Assembly (NCBI GenBank): GCA_016930935.1
Contig: JAFGFT010000005.1
Location: 1-64,000, forward strand
DNA: 64,000 nt
Direction of reading: 5' to 3'
Source of the DNA: Dehalococcoidia bacterium
GTDB taxonomy: Bacteria > Chloroflexota > Dehalococcoidia > GIF9 > AB-539-J10
The position numbers and the translations under genes were made by a program. The notes under the pieces were generated by a model. That model was given only the letters and a program-made list of their open reading frames with translations. It was not told where the DNA came from and made no database searches. Of the stretch, positions 39,168-48,896 are shown piece after piece; within the stretch, counting starts at the first letter, position 1; every line of letters starts with the position of its first letter.

Positions 39168-40214
39168 TCAATACCAGCCGTGGTCGTGCACGGCCTTAGT
39201 CATCTGGAAGACGTTGAATGGTGCGGACATTGGAGGCAGTTCGCAACCGGGTGAGAAGATGAAACCTGCAGGAACCTTCTTGCCTTCTTCGACTATGCGG
39301 GTTGTCTCTTCGTAGACTTGTTGGGGCGTGCCGGTCTGTATGAGTGCGGGGTTGATGTTGCCGAAGATAATGTCATCAGGGAAGTACTGAGCGGCGGTCG
39401 CAATTGCCACCTCGTGACCGATGCTGATGATGGAGGGGTGTGTGCACAGGTCGATTGTGGCGAGGTAAGGGAGGTTGAGGTTCTGCTCGCCACATATGTG
39501 AAGCCCGAAACCACGAATCGGGAACCGGTTCAATCGCTGGTGAAACTCGACGTGGTACGGGAGGGCGAATCTTTCAAATTGCTTGGGGGAGATGATCTGG
39601 TTGGATTCTGACGGAGAACTCATCCATACATACACGTTCTCTGCGCCGAAGGTCTCGACCCAGTACTGGAACACGTTGAAAGTGTGCTCGATGGCCATGC
39701 GCAGAAGGTGGTCACACAGATGAGGTTTCTTGAGCATCCACTTGCAGAATTGCTGCGTGCCACATATGTTTGCGGCCATGCAGAAAGCGGACCTGGGGAA
39801 GAATGTGGCGGGGAGACCATGCTGTCTCTGGAGCCGGGAGAATTCCAGGGCGGCGGGTATGCCTCCAGCGGACCTCGGGTCGGGCATCTGAAGGCTGAGT
39901 ACTTCTTCCTCGGTTGTGGCCGGGAAGCGGCTTATGGAAAGGGCGCCCTGGTACTCGCTTTCAGGGAACTTGACGTCGCCGCCAAAGTCCCAGCCCCCCA
40001 GGATTGTATGGCCGAACATCTGGGGAATAAGTTCCCAGTCGTACTGCTCCGCCGTCCAGAGGCTTGCATTGAATGCTTTCTCAGGGTCGTTGTAGGCGCT
40101 GGCAATTGTGAAGCCGCAATTGCGGTTGCTGAAGCCGGTGCTGTTTCCGTGGATGGGAACTCTGTCGACCTTCTCTCCGCGGAAGAGCGCCTCGATTCTG
40201 TCGTTGTATCCCAT
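39168..40214 (-). CDS. UROD-fold (MtaA/CmuA-type) corrinoid methyltransferase, copy 3
   Basis: MGYNDRIEALFRGEKVDRVPIHGNSTGFSNRNCGFT...FGLHICGEQNLNLPYLATIDLCTHPSIISIGHEVAIATAAQYF...SPGCELPPMSAPFN. Confidence 0.82.
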   Translation of the reverse strand: MGYNDRIEALFRGEKVDRVPIHGNSTGFSNRNCGFTIASAYNDPEKAFNASLWTAEQYDWELIPQMFGHTILGGWDFGGDVKFPESEYQGALSISRFPATTEEEVLSLQMPDPRSAGGIPAALEFSRLQRQHGLPATFFPRSAFCMAANICGTQQFCKWMLKKPHLCDHLLRMAIEHTFNVFQYWVETFGAENVYVWMSSPSESNQIISPKQFERFALPYHVEFHQRLNRFPIRGFGLHICGEQNLNLPYLATIDLCTHPSIISIGHEVAIATAAQYFPDDIIFGNINPALIQTGTPQQVYEETTRIVEEGKKVPAGFIFSPGCELPPMSAPFNVFQMTKAVHDHGWY

Positions 40215-40296
40215 GAAATGGACCCTCTCTTTACAAATGCACGGCGACTCCGACATGGGGATGTCCCATGCCGGAGTCGTTCTGGCGAATTGTTGT

Positions 40297-41091
40297 TCAG
40301 GCGATGCCGTAAGCCCTTCTGGGGTTATCCCACAGCACCTTCTCTATGTCAGCCTCGGTCATGCCCAGGCGTTTCATCTCAAGAGCCGTCTTTGGCACTG
40401 CGAGGCTGTCCGATTCCGGTATGCCCGAGTCGCTGTCGACAAGGATAAGGTCCATGTTTCCTGCCTTGACCATCTGGGCGGCCTCAGGAGCGCGCACCTT
40501 GCGGAACGGCTGTATGGTGATGCCTGCCCAGCAGCCTGCATCTGTAATCATCTTGACGCACGTTTCATTGGCGTGGTCGATGACGACTTTGGCAGGATTG
40601 ACTTTGTGCTCGGCGATGATGCCGAGGTATCGGTCGACCCACTTGGGTTTATCAGTGAGGGGAGTATGAATGTCGATAGTCTTGTCTGCATCGCGGGCGA
40701 TGTCCATCTGTGCTCGGAGTATCTTCTCCTGCACCGCGAGGTCTGAGCAGGTTGCCGAGTTTGGCTCAAAGCCCACCTCGCCAAGGCCGATGATGTCCGG
40801 TCTCTTTACGAACTCGGGCAGACGTGCGAGTGCAACTTCATAGTCGACGGGCACGCCGACCATGGAGACGCAGGTGCAAACGTACACATCGATGTAGTAC
40901 TTGGCGGCCCTCCACGCGTGGAAGCTGACCATCCTCTCAGCAAAGTCGAAAATCGACTGCGAGGGAATGTCCTTGTAGACCTCCGGCTCGGAGGTGTGAG
41001 CAATGACTGCTTTGACGTTGGAAAGCGCCATCACCTCAAGGTCGCGCTGGTTCAGTGCGGGGATGTGAACGTGGCAATCCATCAATTTCAT
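40297..41091 (-). CDS. TatD-like metal-dependent hydrolase
   Basis: DCHVHI; IGLGEVGFEPNS; IDIHTPL; VVIDHANE; LILVDSDSG (metal-ligand positions of the TatD/amidohydrolase fold). Confidence 0.75.
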   Translation of the reverse strand: MKLMDCHVHIPALNQRDLEVMALSNVKAVIAHTSEPEVYKDIPSQSIFDFAERMVSFHAWRAAKYYIDVYVCTCVSMVGVPVDYEVALARLPEFVKRPDIIGLGEVGFEPNSATCSDLAVQEKILRAQMDIARDADKTIDIHTPLTDKPKWVDRYLGIIAEHKVNPAKVVIDHANETCVKMITDAGCWAGITIQPFRKVRAPEAAQMVKAGNMDLILVDSDSGIPESDSLAVPKTALEMKRLGMTEADIEKVLWDNPRRAYGIA

Positions 41092-41109
41092 TTCCAGACT
41101 CCTTTGTCT

Positions 41110-41526
41110 CTATGACCGTTTGGTGATTGTGACGACGCCGCTGTAACCGTCGACGGCTACAGTGTCGCCAGTATCTATCACTTGGGTTGGGTCCTGATTC
41201 AGTTCTGTGACTGCAGGTATGTGCATCACGGTTGTAGCGAGAGCTATCTGGGGATTTACTTCCTTGACCAAGATGGCCGCTGGCTGACAGCCCGCAACTC
41301 TGCACACGTGAGCTGCATGGGAAAAGGCAGAGGAACCTTTGCCTGTCGTGAATACCAACACCTTCCCCTTCACGTTCTGCCCTTTCAGGCTGTGCCCAAG
41401 TTCCGTGACGATCCCGGTCATGGGGTCAACGCCTCCGCACCAGGAGATGGCCTCAGTTGTGACGAGTGCTTCACCCTTGGCTTCGCCCGGAGCTACGGGG
41501 CGTCCCTGTAGTGCTATCGATTTCAT
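41110..41526 (-). CDS. Aconitase X small subunit (DUF126-type)
   Basis: LQGRPVAPGEAKGEALVTTEAISWCGGVDPMTGIVTELGHSLKGQNVKGKVLVFTTGKGSSAFSHAAHVCRVAGCQPAAILVKEVNPQIALATTVMHIPAV; overlaps the large subunit. Confidence 0.87.
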   Translation of the reverse strand: MKSIALQGRPVAPGEAKGEALVTTEAISWCGGVDPMTGIVTELGHSLKGQNVKGKVLVFTTGKGSSAFSHAAHVCRVAGCQPAAILVKEVNPQIALATTVMHIPAVTELNQDPTQVIDTGDTVAVDGYSGVVTITKRS

Positions 41527-42809
41527 CTCAGTTCACCTCTCCATTGGCCTGTGATGGCAGCGTCCACGCAATCCAGCATGCTGCCGTACCAGACGTTCTC
41601 GTAGCCTCGTAGACCAGTCATGTAGTAAGTAATCTTGGCAGCGTCAGTTGCCACAACGCTTGAAGTGGGGAAGTAGATGTTTATCGGGCAACTGTCCACG
41701 ACAATGTGTGCACCGGCTGCTTCAATTGCTTCTGCATATCCGCTTCTGGCGGCTACCGTCTCGATTGACCTGGCCGTATAGACAAGGAGGAGAGTATTCT
41801 CGTTGACCTTCTTTCCTTCTAGAAGGCGGGCAAGTTGAGCCATCTGGCGGATGGAATAGTGCGGGCATCCGATCGTTACAACATCCACGAGGTCTTTGCT
41901 GGAGTTGTTAAGCCGTTCGTAACACTCCCTCCGTTCGCGCGTACCGTACTGTATGGCTTGCTTGGGAGAAAGCCCTCCTGTGGCTTCCTCAAGAGAGTGT
42001 GCTTCCGGCGTCACTCCAACCATGTGGTACATCTCAATACCGCCGCAACTTGCACCAGTAGCGCACAAACCCTTAAGCATATCTGCATTGGGATGGTGTT
42101 TCCCGCATGGGTATATTGGAATTTCCGTGCCTATGGTTCTACCTACATGACAGCCCATGAGTTCGTAGTCCATCACGGTGTCGAGGCTTATCGCTTTCTC
42201 GTCCACCTGGACAAGTGTTGTTCCCCTGCGATTCTCCTTGAGGTGGAATCCCCATAGCGGAGTCTTGCCCGTCAGTGCGGACGAGAACGAGCTCTCGAGT
42301 CCCTCTATGTTTGTGCGGGCACCAAGTACTGCATTTGCGTAGGAAATCGCGGATGACTCTACCCATGCGACGTGTTCGCCGAACACAGGGGTGTTTCCGC
42401 ACTGGTATGGTGTACAGGTCCCCGTGACGCTGATACCGATTCGTTTGCAGTAGTGTTGCGTGGCTGCAATCAGGTCCTGCAGTATCTTCGGTGCTTTGAC
42501 TAGATCGGCGTGTCCATTTGCGAGGTCGATAGTGAAGAGATGGTTCGTTGTGAATGCTTTCACATTGTCCACCATGAGCTTCTCTTGGCTGTCCAGAAAA
42601 TACTCGCTTGCGATGGAATCTATATCTATCGGGTACTTGAACACGTCGGTATAGCTGAACAGCCCCGAGAGTATAAATACGTTATCCACATCCACGAACT
42701 CAGCAGCGCCAAGTGCGTCTCCATACTTGACCAGCAGTTCCATGGCTTTCTGGCGGACCAGTCCCTCTTTTCCGTCAAGCATCCTTAGTTCGTCAGTCTT
42801 CAGTTTCAC
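41523..42809 (-). CDS. Aconitase X large/catalytic subunit (DUF521-type)
   Basis: LTEE-like N-terminus MLDGKEGLVRQKAMELLVKYGDALGAAEFVDVDNVFI; GTCTPYQCGNTPVFGEHVAWVESSAISYANAVLGARTN; VDVVTIGCPHYSIRQM. Confidence 0.9.
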   Translation of the reverse strand: MKLKTDELRMLDGKEGLVRQKAMELLVKYGDALGAAEFVDVDNVFILSGLFSYTDVFKYPIDIDSIASEYFLDSQEKLMVDNVKAFTTNHLFTIDLANGHADLVKAPKILQDLIAATQHYCKRIGISVTGTCTPYQCGNTPVFGEHVAWVESSAISYANAVLGARTNIEGLESSFSSALTGKTPLWGFHLKENRRGTTLVQVDEKAISLDTVMDYELMGCHVGRTIGTEIPIYPCGKHHPNADMLKGLCATGASCGGIEMYHMVGVTPEAHSLEEATGGLSPKQAIQYGTRERRECYERLNNSSKDLVDVVTIGCPHYSIRQMAQLARLLEGKKVNENTLLLVYTARSIETVAARSGYAEAIEAAGAHIVVDSCPINIYFPTSSVVATDAAKITYYMTGLRGYENVWYGSMLDCVDAAITGQWRGELR

Positions 42810-42862
42810 GTTCTATGCTCCCTTCTCTTCCTGCGTGGCCATTTCTTCTTCGGGTGGTGGAG

Positions 42863-43264
42863 TCACAGTGCCGAGATACAATCCACAAACAGAAAGGGCT
42901 CCGTGCCTGCCCGTGGGCCAATCGTGTGTAGTTCATTTGATGGAATGAACACGCAGTCTCCTGCCCCCACTACGATCTTCTCGTGTTCGGTAATGATGAT
43001 TCCCTTTCCTTTGACAACGAAAATCTGATGCTCCCATGCATGCGCGTGCAACCCGTGGGGTAGTTCGTCGGAAGGTTCATCCTCAATGACCCGCATCGAG
43101 AAAGAGGCTCCATCCTCCTTCCCAAATATTCTTCGCATCGTGACTCCCTGGGACACTCTGCCGACTCCCGGAGCAGACTGCATTGGCTCAATGTCGCGAA
43201 AACTGATTGTTTTCATAAGGACTGACTCTCCGCGTATTGGTTTTCGTTGGAACATCATACGCAC
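42863..43264 (-). CDS. Cupin-domain protein
   Basis: ELPHGLHAHAWEHQIFVVKGKGIIITEHEKIVVGAGDCVFIPSNELHTIGPRAGTEPFLFVDCI. Confidence 0.85.
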   Translation of the reverse strand: MRMMFQRKPIRGESVLMKTISFRDIEPMQSAPGVGRVSQGVTMRRIFGKEDGASFSMRVIEDEPSDELPHGLHAHAWEHQIFVVKGKGIIITEHEKIVVGAGDCVFIPSNELHTIGPRAGTEPFLFVDCISAL

Positions 43265-43516
43265 ATACAGTCTCTTCTTGAGATTCGCTATTTAGTACTG
43301 GTGCTTGTGTTCGCTGCAACCCGGTCTCTCTTCTTGGTATCGGAATCGTCTAAGGTTGGTTTGTGGAAGCTCTGACCACTTCTAAAGAGCATATCGGCGC
43401 AAAAGCCTCTTTGGCATCTGAGCGAAGTGAGAAGTTCAACAACGGCATTCAATTGCACTAAGTGTGTCCTATTCCAATGCGCTTGTTGGTGCAGATTCTT
43501 CGACGTGATGCGAGGA

Positions 43517-44656
43517 CTATGACAAGATTGCTCGACCTATCACGAGCTTCTGGACTTCGCTCGTGCCCTCGTAGATTTCAAGGATTTTTGCGTCCCTGTA
43601 GAATCTCTCTATGGGCAGATCTTTCATGTAGCCATACCCTCCATGGATCTGAAGTGACTTCCTTGCGACATCCATTGCAGTGTTGGCTGCGAAGAGCTTG
43701 GCCTGTGCGACTTCCTTGCTAAACCTCTGGCCCTGGTCTGCCAGTCTGGCGGCTCGATAGGCGAGAAGCCACGCGGCGTCTACCTGGGTCGCCATGTCAA
43801 CCAGCATCCACTGGATACCTTGGAACTCACAGATTGGCTGTCCAAACTGCTGTCGCTCCTTGGAATAGGCCACCGCGGCGTCAAGAGCGGCTGATGCCAG
43901 ACCCACGCCTTGTCCAGCCACGTCCAGTCTGCCTTCGTCGAGGATAGAAAGGGCTATCCTCATTCCCTTTCCGACTTCTCCGATCTGGTTTTCCATCGGA
44001 ACATGCACATCATCGAACATGAGCTCTGCCGCACTCTCCGCCCTTATACCAAGTTTGTCCTCAATTTTGCCGACCGAGAATCCTGGCGTGCCCTTCTCCA
44101 CAACGAAAGCCGTTATGCCCTTGTTACCGAGTTGTTTGTCAACCGTCGCAAACAGAAGAACCATGTCGGCTCGGTCTCCATTAGAGATGAAACACTTGGC
44201 ACCGTTGATAATCCACTCGTCACCCTCCCTGCGCGCCGTCGTTGTCATTCGTGAGATGTCGCTGCTTGCGTCATGTTCGGTGAGAGCATAGGAGCACAGT
44301 CTCTCTCCCTTCGCTGCAGGAACGACGAACCTTCGTCTCTGGTCCTCGTTGCCATAGCGGTACAAGCCGCCAAGTGCCAGCCCCATATGTGTGCCGACTA
44401 TCGAGGCGACGGAGACGCTCGCGCGCGCCAGTTCAATCGAAGCAATCAGTGCGTCCATGAGGGACCCTCCCTGTCCACCGTACTCCTCAGGTACGGTGAG
44501 ACCGGTGAGGCCGACAGATGCAACCTTCTGGAATGCCTCATAGGCGAGCTCATTTCGTCTGTCCCATTCATCTGCGCACGGTGCGATTTCCGCCTGAACG
44601 AAATCTCTAAGTTGACGCTGCAGCATTCTTTCCGGCTCAGTAAGAAGTATGTCCAT
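43517..44656 (-). CDS. Acyl-CoA dehydrogenase
   Basis: CSYALTEHDASSDISRM; KQFGQPICEFQ-like SKERQQFGQPICEFQGIQ; QIHGGYGYMKDLPIERFYRDAKILEIYEGTSEVQKLVIGR with catalytic-Glu IYEGTSE. AAGGAGA upstream of chosen ATG. Confidence 0.93.
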   Translation of the reverse strand: MDILLTEPERMLQRQLRDFVQAEIAPCADEWDRRNELAYEAFQKVASVGLTGLTVPEEYGGQGGSLMDALIASIELARASVSVASIVGTHMGLALGGLYRYGNEDQRRRFVVPAAKGERLCSYALTEHDASSDISRMTTTARREGDEWIINGAKCFISNGDRADMVLLFATVDKQLGNKGITAFVVEKGTPGFSVGKIEDKLGIRAESAAELMFDDVHVPMENQIGEVGKGMRIALSILDEGRLDVAGQGVGLASAALDAAVAYSKERQQFGQPICEFQGIQWMLVDMATQVDAAWLLAYRAARLADQGQRFSKEVAQAKLFAANTAMDVARKSLQIHGGYGYMKDLPIERFYRDAKILEIYEGTSEVQKLVIGRAILS

Positions 44657-44769
44657 GTTCCAGTTCTCCTTCATGATAGGTGATTTCCTATTGATGCGTT
44701 CTAGGCGAGAACGGACCCCTATCGGATGTTCGTTCCCGCCATACAAACGGGGTTATGATGAGAGGTATC

Positions 44770-45897
44770 TCAGGATATTCCTTCAGCCACCTTGACTTCA
44801 TTCACGAGCCGCTCATACATGTTCTGTCCCGGGAAATACTTCTCCAGGAGGTCTGAGTACAACTCGTCGTATATTTCAAAAGGCTGCACCCTATCGATGA
44901 ACACCTTTCTTTGGTCAGGAGTGAGGTGAGTGAATTCACATCCTTCCGCACTTAGTTTCTCTTCAATCACACTGGCTTGAGCGCGATAGCGAAACCGGCA
45001 GTTCGCTTCCAGAGTCTTCGCGCATTCCTTGAGGGTTTCCTGGAGATATCCCGGTAATGAGTCGTAGAGGTCGAGGTTCATAATGATGTCATCGCGGTTG
45101 TACATCTGGTTCACGTCCGTGTAGTAGTGGCAGACCTCATAGTGCTTCTCGCTCATGTAGGAACCGATGTACGTGCAGGTCGCATCGATGACGCCTCGTT
45201 CGAGTGAGGTGTAGATTTCACTCCACGGGATTGCTTCGCCGAGGGAATCGGGACACATTTTCGTGAAGGTCTTGACGTATACGTCGCTAGTGGGCACTCT
45301 GACTTTGAGCCTGGAGAAGTCATCGGGCGTGACCAATGGATGAGCATCTGTCGCATAGGCCATCCATCCGTTTTCGGTAGTGGCAAGAGACTTGCATCCT
45401 GTCAGTTCCCATCCGTGATCAAGGATGACGTCGAGTACGCCGCCGTTGTAGAAGAGCTTGTCTGCGGACTCAGGGGTGGCTCCCGCAAATGGCAGTCCCT
45501 TCACATTGAGAATCTCATGGTAGGTGCTGTACGGACTGGAGAAGCCCATGGCAAGATCTCCGGTTGTGACGGCGTCGAAAGTCTCCTCCTGATCCCCAAG
45601 CATGCCAGCGCCATAGAACTTGACATTCATCCGGCCATCGGTGGCACCATATATCATGTTGCAGAAGTGCTCGATGGGTATGTAGCGCGGGTCGCTCGAA
45701 GTCATGTGTGCCGCGCACGAAAGATCATATTCAGGCGTGACCATACCACTGTCACCAGCCTGCTGCTGAACTTGGGCTTCGCTAGAGGAGCCACTGTCCT
45801 GCGTTGGGGCACAGCCGATGGAAGTTGCCACCAGCACCAATAGAAGAGTCATGCATGTCCACATCGTTACAGGTCGCACGTTTCCTACCTCCTTCAC
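44770..45897 (-). CDS. TRAP transporter solute-binding protein (DctP family), orphan copy
   Basis: Lipoprotein leader (SIGCAPTQ); FKVRVPTSDVYVKTFTKMCPDSLGEAIPWSEIYTSLERGVIDATCTY; paralog of the protein at 50836-51933. Confidence 0.88.
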   Translation of the reverse strand: MKEVGNVRPVTMWTCMTLLLVLVATSIGCAPTQDSGSSSEAQVQQQAGDSGMVTPEYDLSCAAHMTSSDPRYIPIEHFCNMIYGATDGRMNVKFYGAGMLGDQEETFDAVTTGDLAMGFSSPYSTYHEILNVKGLPFAGATPESADKLFYNGGVLDVILDHGWELTGCKSLATTENGWMAYATDAHPLVTPDDFSRLKVRVPTSDVYVKTFTKMCPDSLGEAIPWSEIYTSLERGVIDATCTYIGSYMSEKHYEVCHYYTDVNQMYNRDDIIMNLDLYDSLPGYLQETLKECAKTLEANCRFRYRAQASVIEEKLSAEGCEFTHLTPDQRKVFIDRVQPFEIYDELYSDLLEKYFPGQNMYERLVNEVKVAEGIS

Positions 45898-46172
45898 TAG
45901 ATGAATGCAAGTTCCACAGCGGTACTTGTTGCGCCAAGCATAGGGACTGAAGGCTAAAAGGTGCCTAAATGTGGAGTGGCGAGAACTAAACGGTTCGGTA
46001 TTCGGCCTGTGAGTGTGAAATCTTGTGGCATCTGAGTGTTCAGGAGAGGGTCCAGTTCCTCAGACGTCCAGTGGATGGCGAATATTGACCAACGGAGGAG
46101 TGCCCTTTATCACGGTGCTGGTGGATGCAAGTCTACTGTTGCGATAGTGGTGCAACGTCAAGTATGAAAGGC

Positions 46173-47885
46173 CTATGGTTCGTAAGCGGTTTCCTTTAGA
46201 ATCGGCAACTCAACCGTAAGAGTGGCTCCGCTTCGCGCATTGTTGGCTGCGCGAATCTTGCCCTCGTGTTCTGAGACGATGCTGTGGCATATGGTCAATC
46301 CCAATCCTGTGCCTTGTCCAATCTCTCGAGTTGTGAAGAACGGATCGAATATTCGGTCCATGTGCTCCGGCAGGATTCCGGGGCCATCATCCTCAAATGT
46401 CACGACAACATTGTCTTCGTCGCAAGTAGTGGCAATTCGCAGGTGCCCTCTGCCATTGGATAGGCGTATCTCTGTCTCCGCATTCGCCAGAATGTTGCGG
46501 AAACACTGCTCAAGCTGCGATTCGTTGCCAAGAATTGTCTGAGGTGCGAGGTCCAGGTCAGTCGTGATCTGAATGGCCCCATCGGACGTTGGAAGATGTT
46601 GCCTCCGCAAGGCTGATTCTACTACCATGTTCACCGAGACGGGTTCTCTTGCCGGACTTGTCCATCTTGCGGACGCCAACAGTTGTTGCACGATTCCGGC
46701 CACCCGCTGGCCGGCCTCCAGAATTCCTTTGGCGTACTCGCGACAGTCCTCCGTGAGGTCTTGCTTCAGCAGCAAGTCTGCGAACCCGATGATTCCCGTC
46801 ACAGGGTTGTTGATTTCATGTGCTACACCTGCTGCCATTCTACCTACTGATGCGAGGCGCTGTGACTGTTGTGCTCGTCTTTCGGCCTCACATCGCGCTT
46901 TCTGGGCTTGCTTCTCCTGAGTCATATCCATGAACGATGTCAGAATGAACTCACTGCATGGAATAAGTGTCGAAGTCTTCAATACCGGAATGATTGCGCC
47001 ATTGGCGGCGACCAGTCGTGCCTCATATTGATGGGGTACGCTAGGGTCACCGGAGAGACGTCTGTTTCTCACCTTCTGCATCTTCAAGACGTCCTCTGCT
47101 GGGAAGAGCGCTTCCCAGCCAAGTGTGCCTTCAATATCCTCGCGCTTGTAGCCCAGCACGTTCTCAAACTGTCGGTTCACTAGAGCTACCAACCCGTGGT
47201 TGTCGGTGACGCAGATCATTGTGCCGGTGTTGTCAAATATCGTTCTGTAGAGATCAGGCAACGGAATACCTGCCTCCCGCACTCGATTGTGGCCGCTAAT
47301 CTCGTCCAGTTTAAGAGCTAGAGCGGTGGCCAGCTTCTGAAGCGTCGTTGATTCCACAGGGGTGGGGTGCTCTCCGGAAAGCGGTTCAATTGACAATATG
47401 CCATGGACAGTATGCTGAGTGGCCAAACGGATTGTGAGCCGTGTTGTCTCGCAGTGGCCATTTGCTACAGGACAGGACTGGAGTATCGCTTTGCGCCATT
47501 GCAGGGCGACGAGTGTGTTCATCTGCAGTGCTTGCTGTACACAAGGCAACACCTGTAGGGAGGAGGACTCGTCTGAGTCAGAAAACAGAGGAGTTGACTC
47601 TTGACAATTGAAGGGGTTGGTTTCGTTTCGAGGTGGCGTCAGTAGCTGCCATTGAATCTCCTTGTAGATACCTGAATTGGTAATAGTCTCACAGACGTCT
47701 TGCAGAAGTTGCTGTGGACTATCTGTTGGTCGAGTGTTGCAAACCATCGCAACTGTTGACTCCAGAATTCGAAGTCGGTCTTGCAGATGATTGGGTGGGC
47801 TACTGTGCATCAATGCTGGCACATCAGTTGGAGACAATATTGGTGTGATTGTCTGAGTGTCTTCTCTGTCGGCTCTGATCTTCAA
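46173..47885 (-). CDS. PAS-containing sensor histidine kinase
   Basis: PAS segment FDNTGTMICVTDNHGLVALVNRQFENVLGYKREDIEG; VGRMAAGVAHEINNPVTGIIGFADLLL; FEDDGPGILPEHMDRIFDPFFTTREIGQGTGLGLTICHSIVSEHEG. Confidence 0.9.
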   Translation of the reverse strand: MKIRADREDTQTITPILSPTDVPALMHSSPPNHLQDRLRILESTVAMVCNTRPTDSPQQLLQDVCETITNSGIYKEIQWQLLTPPRNETNPFNCQESTPLFSDSDESSSLQVLPCVQQALQMNTLVALQWRKAILQSCPVANGHCETTRLTIRLATQHTVHGILSIEPLSGEHPTPVESTTLQKLATALALKLDEISGHNRVREAGIPLPDLYRTIFDNTGTMICVTDNHGLVALVNRQFENVLGYKREDIEGTLGWEALFPAEDVLKMQKVRNRRLSGDPSVPHQYEARLVAANGAIIPVLKTSTLIPCSEFILTSFMDMTQEKQAQKARCEAERRAQQSQRLASVGRMAAGVAHEINNPVTGIIGFADLLLKQDLTEDCREYAKGILEAGQRVAGIVQQLLASARWTSPAREPVSVNMVVESALRRQHLPTSDGAIQITTDLDLAPQTILGNESQLEQCFRNILANAETEIRLSNGRGHLRIATTCDEDNVVVTFEDDGPGILPEHMDRIFDPFFTTREIGQGTGLGLTICHSIVSEHEGKIRAANNARSGATLTVELPILKETAYEP

Positions 47886-47942
47886 CTCTGCTAACGCCTC
47901 CTGGACAGTCGACGGGATGGGTCTACGTTGTGCTACTCGAGT

Positions 47943-48710
47943 TCATGCGGCTTGTGGGGACGCTTGGACATCTGCCTCAACTGGTTCTTTCCTAAACAGG
48001 TACCCAATGCCGTGGACCGTGATAATGAATCGAGGGTTGTGTGGTTCTGGTTCAATCTTTCCGCGGAGTCGGTTCACAAATACATGAAGGTACTCCTTGG
48101 AATGAGAGTGGCTTGAACCCCAGACGCGATTCAGTAGGCGCGAATGGGTCAGCACTTTGTCAGGATTATCCAAGAACTCTTCAAGCAACGCGTATTCTGT
48201 CGGCGTGAGATGCGAAGAGATACTATCCATGGAGTGTATCGTCTGGGTTGCTAGATCCACTGATAGATTCCCGAGGCTCTTTCGAGGTTCAATCGGAGCG
48301 TCGACGCCGGCTCGGACTCGCCTAAGCACCGATGACATGCGTGCGGTAAGTTCCTCTAGTGAAAAGGGCTTCACAAGATAGTCATCCGCACCAAGGCGCA
48401 ATGCCTTCACCTTGTCACAGGGCTCGTTGCAGACGCTGAGGACTATAATAGGTGTGTGAGTTCTCTCCCTCAGGAGTCGACATACCTCGAAGCCGTTGAG
48501 CGATGGCATCATCAAGTCGAGAATCACCAAGTCAGGGCGTTCTGTTTCCTGGAGAGCCAGCGCTTCGAGTCCGTTTCGGGCGACAACAGTTGCCCATCCT
48601 GCGGAACGAAGACTGGCCTGCAAGTATCTGGTAATAATATCGTCGTCATCGACAACCAATACCAGAAAACGTCTCGATGGGTTTGTCATGGCCTCTTCGC
48701 TAGACGACAT
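47943..48710 (-). CDS. OmpR/PhoB-type response regulator
   Basis: VLVVDDDDIITRYLQASL...LVILDLMMPSLNGFEVCRLLRE...LRLGADDYLVKPFSLEELTARM; C-terminal winged helix HLTPTEYALLEEFLDNPDKVLTHSRLLNRVWG. Confidence 0.92.
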   Translation of the reverse strand: MSSSEEAMTNPSRRFLVLVVDDDDIITRYLQASLRSAGWATVVARNGLEALALQETERPDLVILDLMMPSLNGFEVCRLLRERTHTPIIVLSVCNEPCDKVKALRLGADDYLVKPFSLEELTARMSSVLRRVRAGVDAPIEPRKSLGNLSVDLATQTIHSMDSISSHLTPTEYALLEEFLDNPDKVLTHSRLLNRVWGSSHSHSKEYLHVFVNRLRGKIEPEPHNPRFIITVHGIGYLFRKEPVEADVQASPQAA

Positions 48711-48896
48711 ACTTCTATACCATGGCGTGGCGCGTGTCAATACACAGGATGCATTCGAGTCCTCATTCCAACCTGAGTCTCATCTAGAACAACGATTCAT
48801 TGGCCTTGTACCGCAGCTTTTGCAAGCATGTCTGGTATTCGTGACAATTAGTGGCATGTCGGTCCTTCTCCTTCTGACCGGCATGCCACTATTGCC

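Noticed and set aside
36297-40214. Heme-pathway uroporphyrinogen decarboxylase (hemE) for the UROD-like genes
   Set aside because: Three copies around a corrinoid protein, with HxC...C motif, fit methyltransferases better than HemE.
36297-40214. Pyrrolysine (TAG readthrough) methyltransferases
   Set aside because: All methyltransferase ORFs are uninterrupted full length; no MttB/MtmB/MtbB-type gene or in-frame amber codon was apparent.
39684-40448. 254-aa plus-strand ORF
   Set aside because: Antisense to UROD copy 3 and the TatD-like gene; no recognisable motifs.
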